Assembly: GCF_921294215.1 (NCBI RefSeq)
Contig: NZ_CAKLDM010000002.1
Coordinates: forward strand, 2,418,001-2,482,000
Source of the DNA: Vibrio marisflavi CECT 7928
Lineage (GTDB): Bacteria > Pseudomonadota > Gammaproteobacteria > Enterobacterales > Vibrionaceae
DNA length: 64,000 bases
Direction of reading: 5' to 3'
Made by a program: the position numbers and the translations under genes. Shown in pieces: positions 58,468 through 64,000 of this stretch. The notes beneath the pieces are model-generated. The model saw only the letters and a list, made by a program, of their open reading frames with translations, ran no database searches and was not told where the DNA came from. The stretch's first letter is position 1. The number at the start of each line of letters is the position of its first letter.

Positions 58468-58481
58468 GACCCTCTCGGGTC
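58468..58481 (-). promoter_or_regulatory. hairpin in the spc leader
   Basis: GACCC and GGGTC around TCTC/GAGA, a compact stem-tetraloop in the transcribed leader between the spc promoter and rplN. No following T run, so it is a leader structure rather than a terminator; its role is unknown. Confidence 0.5.
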
Positions 58482-58506
58482 GGGCTGCCTCTTTAAAGGG
58501 ACGCGA

Positions 58507-58515
58507 ATTGTACCA
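58507..58515 (-). promoter_or_regulatory. spc operon promoter (extended -10)
   Basis: On the minus strand TGGTACAAT, an extended -10 (TG-N-TACAAT), about 70 bases before rplN and directly after the S10 operon terminator. The -35 region (CCCAAT) is poor, which an extended -10 can compensate. Confidence 0.65.
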
Positions 58516-58548
58516 CCCTTTCTTTCAATTGGGTAGCCAAAAAATAAA

Positions 58549-58573
58549 CGGCTCCAAAAAAAATTTGGAGCCG
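58549..58573 (-). terminator. S10 operon terminator
   Basis: CGGCTCCAAA and TTTGGAGCCG, perfect 10-bp arms with a five-base loop, 25 bases beyond the rpsQ stop; on the minus strand TTTATTTTTT follows. It separates S10 from spc transcription. Confidence 0.9.
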
Positions 58574-58598
58574 CTTTATTTTCATAGAAAAAACTAGA

Positions 58599-58853
58599 TT
58601 ACATCTTCGCTTTTTCTAGAACTTTTACCAGTGTCCAGCACTTAGTCTTAGACATTGGACGACACTCTGCGATTTCAACTGCGTCGCCTAGGCCACACTC
58701 GTTGTTTTCGTCATGTGCGTGTACTTTAGTCGTGCGCTTTACGAATTTACCGTAAATTGGGTGTTTAACCATGCGCTCGATAGCAACAGTGATAGACTTT
58801 TCGCCTTTGTTGCTAACAACACGACCTTGTTGAGTACGTTTTACTTCGCTCAT
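58599..58853 (-). CDS. rpsQ: 30S ribosomal protein S17
   Basis: 84 residues (E. coli 84). The OB-fold sequence [20 protein letters not shown] and [20 protein letters not shown] is typical; S17 is an early 16S rRNA binder. Last gene of the S10 operon. Its ATG overlaps the rpmC stop by one base (TAATG). Confidence 0.98.
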   Translation of the reverse strand: MSEVKRTQQGRVVSNKGEKSITVAIERMVKHPIYGKFVKRTTKVHAHDENNECGLGDAVEIAECRPMSKTKCWTLVKVLEKAKM

Positions 58854-59044
58854 TATGCGCCTGCCTTCTCAGTCAAAACAGTTTTCACACGTGCGATATT
58901 ACGGCGTACAGCTTTTAGAGTATGAGTTTGCTGTAGTTGACCAGTTGCAGCTTGCATGCGCAAGTTGAACTGTTCACGTAGCAACTCAATTAGCTCTGCA
59001 TTAAGCTCTTCAACGCTTTTTTCGCGTAGATCTTGTGCTTTCAT
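58853..59044 (-). CDS. rpmC: 50S ribosomal protein L29
   Basis: 63 residues (E. coli 63). Two-helix protein [20 protein letters not shown] ... [20 protein letters not shown] near the tunnel exit, where it helps dock SRP and trigger factor. I start at ATG 59044, which overlaps the rplP stop as TGATG; a GTG codon directly upstream is in frame but would only add one Met. Confidence 0.97.
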   Translation of the reverse strand: MKAQDLREKSVEELNAELIELLREQFNLRMQAATGQLQQTHTLKAVRRNIARVKTVLTEKAGA

Positions 59045-59454
59045 CACATCACCTGCTTAGTTACAAATGTAGTTTTGAAAGGCAGTTTACGTGCCGCTAG
59101 GCGGAACGCTTCACGTGCCAATTCTTCAGGTACACCGTCCATTTCGTACATAACCTTACCAGGTTGGATTTGGGCTACCCAGTACTCAACGTTACCTTTA
59201 CCCTTACCTTGACGAACTTCAAGTGGCTTTTCTGTGATAGGTTTGTCTGGGAACACACGGATCCAGATTTTACCTTGACGCTTAACGTGACGAGTCATCG
59301 CACGACGAGCCGCTTCGATCTGACGAGCAGTTAGACGGCCACGGCCGACTGCTTTAAGACCAAATGTGCCGAAGCTTACGTCAGTACCTTTAGCAAGACC
59401 ACGGTTACGACCTGTTTGAACCTTACGGAACTTAGTACGTTTAGGTTGTAGCAT
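59044..59454 (-). CDS. rplP: 50S ribosomal protein L16
   Basis: 136 residues (E. coli 136). [40 protein letters not shown] and [20 protein letters not shown] are conserved. L16 helps place the A-site tRNA acceptor arm. Between rpsC and rpmC in the S10 operon. The RxxxGRN region includes the Arg (about residue 81 in E. coli) that is hydroxylated there by YcfD. Confidence 0.98.
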   Translation of the reverse strand: MLQPKRTKFRKVQTGRNRGLAKGTDVSFGTFGLKAVGRGRLTARQIEAARRAMTRHVKRQGKIWIRVFPDKPITEKPLEVRQGKGKGNVEYWVAQIQPGKVMYEMDGVPEELAREAFRLAARKLPFKTTFVTKQVM

Positions 59455-59465
59455 CTGTCGACTCC

Positions 59466-60164
59466 TTACTTACGGCCTTTACGCTGCTTCTTAGGCTTGT
59501 CGCCTTTTGGCTCTACTGCGTTAGCAGCTGGCATACCGCCTAGGATCTCACCTTTGAAGATCCAAACTTTAATGCCGATCACACCATATTGAGTGTGAGC
59601 CGAAGAAGTTGCGTAATCAATGTCTGCACGTAGTGTATGTAGAGGCACACGACCTTCACGATACCACTCAGAACGTGCAATTTCAGCACCGCCTAGACGG
59701 CCGCCTACTTGCACTTTGATGCCTTTAGCACCTAGACGCATAGCATTCTGTACCGCGCGCTTCATAGCACGACGGAACATAACACGACGCTCTAGCTGAG
59801 ACGCGATGCTGTCGCCAACAAGTTGTGCGTCCAGCTCAGGCTTACGTACTTCAGCGATGTTAATTTGCGCTGGTACACCTGCAATTTTAGCTACTGCAGT
59901 GCGTAGCTTTTCTACGTCTTCACCTTTCTTACCGATAACAACACCTGGGCGAGCAGTGTGAATAGTCACACGGATGCTCTTTGCAGGACGCTCGATAATG
60001 ATGCGTGATAGAGACGCTTTCGAAAGTTCCTTAGTTAGGAACTGACGTACCTTGAAGTCGCCGTCTAGGTTGTCAGCGAATTCGTTGGTATTAGCAAACC
60101 ATGTAGCATTCCAAGGCTTAACGATGCCAAGACGAATACCATTTGGATGTACTTTCTGACCCAT
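59466..60164 (-). CDS. rpsC: 30S ribosomal protein S3
   Basis: 232 residues (E. coli 233). [20 protein letters not shown], the KH domain with [20 protein letters not shown], and the C-domain [14 protein letters not shown] are typical. S3 guards mRNA entry together with S4 and S5. Eleven bases before rplP and nineteen after rplV. Confidence 0.98.
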   Translation of the reverse strand: MGQKVHPNGIRLGIVKPWNATWFANTNEFADNLDGDFKVRQFLTKELSKASLSRIIIERPAKSIRVTIHTARPGVVIGKKGEDVEKLRTAVAKIAGVPAQINIAEVRKPELDAQLVGDSIASQLERRVMFRRAMKRAVQNAMRLGAKGIKVQVGGRLGGAEIARSEWYREGRVPLHTLRADIDYATSSAHTQYGVIGIKVWIFKGEILGGMPAANAVEPKGDKPKKQRKGRK

Positions 60165-60183
60165 TGCTTACTCTCCTAGTCTC

Positions 60184-60516
60184 TTAACGATCTGCTACAA
60201 CAACAGTGATGTGGCATGAACGCTTCAAGATACGATCTGCACGGCCTTTAGCACGAGGCATAATACGCTTCATGATAGGACCTTCATCTACGAAGATTTT
60301 AGCGACATTAAGATCGTCGATATCTGCACCTTCGTTGTGTTCCGCGTTAGCGATTGCTGACTCAAGAACTTTCTTAACTAGCTCAGCAGCTTTTTTGTTG
60401 CTGAAAGTTAGAGTTTCTAGAGCTTGGTCAACAGATTTACCGCGAATTTGGTCTGCAACTAAGCGAGCTTTCTGAGGCGAAATGCGAGCAAAGTTATGTT
60501 TAGCTAATGCTTCCAT
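60184..60516 (-). CDS. rplV: 50S ribosomal protein L22
   Basis: 110 residues (E. coli 110). [20 protein letters not shown] and the C-terminal hairpin region [20 protein letters not shown], whose loop lines the exit tunnel and is a site of macrolide resistance changes; no deletion is evident here. Of two adjacent ATG codons I choose the second, six bases after AGGAG and matching the family start. Confidence 0.97.
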   Translation of the reverse strand: MEALAKHNFARISPQKARLVADQIRGKSVDQALETLTFSNKKAAELVKKVLESAIANAEHNEGADIDDLNVAKIFVDEGPIMKRIMPRAKGRADRILKRSCHITVVVADR

Positions 60517-60526
60517 CATCTACTCC

Positions 60527-60817
<291 letters not shown>

Positions 60818-60824
60818 TTATAGA

Positions 60825-61649
60825 TTATTTGTTACGACGACGTACAATGTACTTGTCAGTGCGTTTGTTCTTACGGGTCTTGAAGCCTTTAGTTGGCATA
60901 CCCCAAGGAGAAACTGGGTGACGACCACCAGAAGTACGGCCTTCACCACCACCGTGTGGGTGGTCTACTGGGTTCATCACAACACCACGAACGGTTGGAC
61001 GAACACCGCGCCAGCGGTTAGCACCAGCTTTACCTAGTTCACGTAGCATGTGCTCTGCGTTACCTACTTCACCGATTGTTGCACGGCCTTCAGATAGGAC
61101 TTTACGCATTTCGCCAGAACGTAGACGGATAGTTACGTATGAACCTTCACGAGCTACGATTTGAACGTATGCACCAGCAGAACGAGCTAGCTGAGCACCT
61201 TTACCAGGCTTAAGTTCAACACAGTGTACAGTTGAACCAACTGGGATGTTGCGCATCGGCAGAGTGTTACCTGCTTTGATTGGCGCATCTACACCAGATT
61301 GGATCTGATCACCTGCTTGAACACCTTTAGGTGCAATGATGTAACGACGCTCACCGTCTGCGTACAGAACTAGAGCGATATTTGCGCTACGGTTTGGATC
61401 GTATTCTAGACGCTCAACTTTCGCTGGAATACCGTCTTTAGTACGTTTGAAGTCAATTACACGGTAGTGGTGTTTGTGACCACCGCCGATGTGACGTACT
61501 GTGATACGACCGTTGTTGTTACGACCACCATTCTTAGAGTTTTTCTCTAGAAGAGGTGCGTATGGCTTACCCTTGTGTAGGTCAGCGTTAACAACTTTAA
61601 CAACGTGACGACGACCAGGGGAAGTCGGCTTACATTTAACAATAGCCAT
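60825..61649 (-). CDS. rplB: 50S ribosomal protein L2
   Basis: 274 residues (E. coli 273). [20 protein letters not shown], the RNA-binding core [20 protein letters not shown], and the C-terminal [20 protein letters not shown] containing the peptidyl-transferase-associated His. Essential for subunit association. Spacing to rplW is 15 bases. Confidence 0.99.
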   Translation of the reverse strand: MAIVKCKPTSPGRRHVVKVVNADLHKGKPYAPLLEKNSKNGGRNNNGRITVRHIGGGHKHHYRVIDFKRTKDGIPAKVERLEYDPNRSANIALVLYADGERRYIIAPKGVQAGDQIQSGVDAPIKAGNTLPMRNIPVGSTVHCVELKPGKGAQLARSAGAYVQIVAREGSYVTIRLRSGEMRKVLSEGRATIGEVGNAEHMLRELGKAGANRWRGVRPTVRGVVMNPVDHPHGGGEGRTSGGRHPVSPWGMPTKGFKTRKNKRTDKYIVRRRNK

Positions 61650-61664
61650 TTCTAACTACTCCTG

Positions 61665-61967
61665 TTACTCAGCACCGCCAACGAAGTCAAGATCTTGACC
61701 TTCTTTCAAAGTTACGTAGGCTTTCTTAACGTCTGAACGACGGCCTTGACGCATACCTTGACGCTTGGTCTTACCCTTAGTGATAAGAGTATTTACAGAC
61801 TTAACTTCAACTTCAAATAGCTTTTCTACAGCTGCTTTGATCTCTTTTTTAGTAGCATCGATTGCTACTTTGAAAACAACAGTGTTTGCTTTTTCAGCAG
61901 TCATTGTTGCTTTTTCAGAGATAAGTGGAGCACGTAGAACTTTTAGTAGACGCTCTTCATTGATCAT
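61665..61967 (-). CDS. rplW: 50S ribosomal protein L23
   Basis: 100 residues (E. coli 100). [20 protein letters not shown] and [21 protein letters not shown]23 sits at the tunnel exit and docks trigger factor and SRP; the acidic FEVEV motif used for that is present. The ATG overlaps the rplD stop as ATGA. Confidence 0.98.
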   Translation of the reverse strand: MINEERLLKVLRAPLISEKATMTAEKANTVVFKVAIDATKKEIKAAVEKLFEVEVKSVNTLITKGKTKRQGMRQGRRSDVKKAYVTLKEGQDLDFVGGAE

Positions 61968-62566
61968 GCCAGCATCTCCTCAACTTGCTTAACTGCTTCA
62001 GCAGTTATTAGAACCTTGTCAAACGCGATAAGGCTAACTGGGTCGATACCAGCAGCGTCACGTGCGTCAACTTTGTATAGGTTACGAGCAGCTAAGAATA
62101 GATTCTCGTCTACTTCACCAGTAACGATGAGTACATCGTTAAGCTCAAGTTCTTTAAGCTTAGCTACTAGCTCTTTAGTTTTTGGTGCTTCTACTGAGAA
62201 GTTATCAACAACAACTAGACGCTCTTGACGAACTAGCTCAGAAAGAATGCTCTTCATAGCACCGCGGTACATTTTTTTGTTTACTTTTTGGCTGTGATCT
62301 TGTGGTTTCGCAGCAAAAGTAACACCACCTGTACGCCAGATTGGGCTACGAATTGTACCAGCACGTGCACGGCCAGTACCTTTTTGACGCCATGGCTTAG
62401 CGCCACCGCCAGAAACTTCTGAACGTGTTTTTTGAGCACGTGTACCTTGACGAGCACCTGCTGCGTACGCAACAACTACTTGGTGTACAAGAGCTTCGTT
62501 AAACTCACGTCCGAAAGTAGTTTCGGAAACAGTTAGTGCATCAGCACCTTTAACCATTAGTTCCAT
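61964..62566 (-). CDS. rplD: 50S ribosomal protein L4
   Basis: 200 residues (E. coli 201). [20 protein letters not shown], the tunnel loop [20 protein letters not shown] and C-terminal helices. In E. coli L4 represses its own S10 operon by acting on the mRNA leader; the long leader before rpsJ suggests the same here. The loop carries the usual KGTGRARAG sequence without macrolide-resistance-type changes. Confidence 0.98.
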   Translation of the reverse strand: MELMVKGADALTVSETTFGREFNEALVHQVVVAYAAGARQGTRAQKTRSEVSGGGAKPWRQKGTGRARAGTIRSPIWRTGGVTFAAKPQDHSQKVNKKMYRGAMKSILSELVRQERLVVVDNFSVEAPKTKELVAKLKELELNDVLIVTGEVDENLFLAARNLYKVDARDAAGIDPVSLIAFDKVLITAEAVKQVEEMLA

Positions 62567-62583
62567 TACTTACTCCTGAGACG

Positions 62584-63213
62584 TTATGCTTTAACAGCTG
62601 GTTTAACGATCACGTTGCCACCTGTTGAGCCAGGGACTGCACCTTTAATAAGAAGCAGGTTGCGCTCAGCGTCAACACGTACGATCTCTAGGTTTTGAGT
62701 CGTTACACGCTCAGCACCCATGTGACCTGCCATTTTCTTGCCTTTAAATACGCGACCTGGAGTCTGACATTGACCGATAGAACCAGGAGCACGGTGAGAC
62801 AATGAGTTACCGTGAGTCATATCTTGAGTACGGAAGTTCCAACGCTTAACAGCGCCTTGGAAGCCTTTACCCTTAGATGTACCAGTAACGTCTACTTTTT
62901 TAGTTTCGTTGAAAAGCTCAACAGTTAGCTCTGCGCCAACTTCAAACTCTTCGCCGTTTTCTAAACGGAATTCCCAAAGACCGCGACCAGCTTCTACACC
63001 TGCTTTCGCAAAGTGACCAGCTTCTGGCTTAGTTACACGGCTAGCTTTCTTAGCACCAGCAGTTACCTGGATTGCTGCATAACCATCGTTCTCAAGAGAT
63101 TTAACTTGAGTAACACGGTTCGCTTCAACCTCAACAACAGTTACTGGGATAGAAACGCCTTCTTCGGTAAATACGCGGGTCATACCCACTTTACGTCCGA
63201 CTAGACCAATCAT
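62584..63213 (-). CDS. rplC: 50S ribosomal protein L3
   Basis: 209 residues (E. coli 209). [20 protein letters not shown], the extended loop [20 protein letters not shown] reaching toward the peptidyl-transferase centre, and [20 protein letters not shown]. An early assembly protein. The Gln in the loop methylated by PrmB in E. coli (NFRTQDxTHGN) is present. Fourteen bases after rpsJ. Confidence 0.98.
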   Translation of the reverse strand: MIGLVGRKVGMTRVFTEEGVSIPVTVVEVEANRVTQVKSLENDGYAAIQVTAGAKKASRVTKPEAGHFAKAGVEAGRGLWEFRLENGEEFEVGAELTVELFNETKKVDVTGTSKGKGFQGAVKRWNFRTQDMTHGNSLSHRAPGSIGQCQTPGRVFKGKKMAGHMGAERVTTQNLEIVRVDAERNLLLIKGAVPGSTGGNVIVKPAVKA

Positions 63214-63227
63214 TATTCTAATCTCCC

Positions 63228-63793
<566 letters not shown>

Positions 63794-63799
63794 CGCGGT

Positions 63800-63827
63800 A
63801 TTATACATGTCAGCGCTTTACATGCAA
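63800..63827 (-). promoter_or_regulatory. S10 operon promoter
   Basis: On the minus strand TTGCAT (-35), 16 bases, and a perfect TATAAT (-10). GC-rich discriminator (ACCGCGCAC) after it suggests stringent control. About 260 bases before rpsJ. Confidence 0.85.
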
Positions 63828-63879
63828 GGGTTGATTGAAAAATAAACGGAAAAGAATGGCGGCATATGAAAGGAAAATA

Positions 63880-63911
63880 TGAGGAGCTAAAAATATCAGC
63901 TTAACTCCTCA
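63880..63911 (-). terminator. probable rlmB terminator
   Basis: TGAGGAG and CTCCTCA enclose an inner AGCT pair; on the minus strand ATATTTTCC follows. It begins 11 bases beyond the rlmB stop and separates it from the S10 promoter. Confidence 0.65.
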
Positions 63912-63921
63912 ATTGAGATGC

Positions 63922-64000
63922 TTAGTTTGAACTGCGCTGACGTACTGCTTCAAATAGACAAATGCCAGACGCTACAGATACGTTCAGGCTAGATACACTT
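63922..64000 (-). CDS. rlmB: 23S rRNA (guanosine-2'-O)-methyltransferase RlmB, C-terminal end only
   Basis: The last 25 or so residues of an ORF entering from the right edge: SVSSLNVSVASGICLFEAVR then QRSSN and stop. This is the C-terminal knot of SpoU/TrmH methyltransferases, and SLNVSVA-GICLFEAVRQR closely matches the end of E. coli RlmB, which methylates G2251 of 23S rRNA. In V. cholerae the rnr-rlmB pair also lies upstream of the S10 operon. Only this fragment is visible. Confidence 0.88.
   Translation of the reverse strand, partial: SVSSLNVSVASGICLFEAVRQRSSN

Overview
The window is chromosomal DNA of a Vibrio (Gammaproteobacteria). I infer this from the gene content and order: the mannose-sensitive haemagglutinin pilus locus mshHIJKLMNEG, followed by ssb, a QstR-type regulator, galU and uvrA, is the arrangement known from Vibrio cholerae, and the S10-spc-alpha ribosomal operons have the usual gammaproteobacterial order. 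The species cannot be fixed from the sequence alone. I see no insertion sequence, prophage, integron, CRISPR array, rRNA or complete tRNA gene.

Layout. (1) 1-10791, minus strand: an almost gapless msh operon for type IV pilus assembly. It runs from the CsrD-like mshH through the inner-membrane proteins, secretin, ATPases and platform protein, and mshG is cut by the left edge. (2) 10995-18250: ssb (minus), then qstR, galU, uvrA (with a LexA box and a 13-bp inverted repeat in front of it) and a PglL-type O-oligosaccharyltransferase. (3) 18272-28145: a class V aminotransferase, lysC behind a lysine riboswitch, an MFS transporter behind what looks like a classical isoleucine attenuator, metH with two MetJ boxes, and a CPA1 Na+/H+ antiporter. 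(4) 28198-38748: pmbA/tldE, darP, the thiBPQ thiamine ABC importer behind a TPP riboswitch, an orphan winged-helix protein, ubiX, mpl, fbp, ppa and ytfP. (5) 38758-49734: tamB-tamA, msrA, ytfK, ytfJ, a conserved protein of unknown function, cobA, an OapA/LysM-like protein and fklB. (6) 49884-63539, minus strand: the alpha, spc and S10 ribosomal operons (28 genes including secY and rpoA) with promoters and terminators that can be read directly. The 3' end of rlmB closes the window.

The most interesting observation is at 21365-21600, in front of the MFS transporter. A near-consensus promoter is followed by a 25-codon leader ORF in which 9 codons are isoleucine, seven of them within eight codons. 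Two mutually exclusive hairpins follow, the second a TTCG-loop terminator with a T tract. This is the architecture of a ribosome-stalling attenuator that should open the transporter gene when charged tRNA-Ile is scarce. The transporter resembles, from memory, the Pht family of amino-acid importers that includes an isoleucine permease, so the leader predicts its substrate. It lies directly downstream of riboswitch-controlled lysC, so two different amino-acid-sensing RNA leaders stand in tandem.

Other unexplained structure includes perfect inverted repeats upstream of uvrA, between pmbA and darP, between metH and the antiporter, between tamA and msrA, and after fklB.
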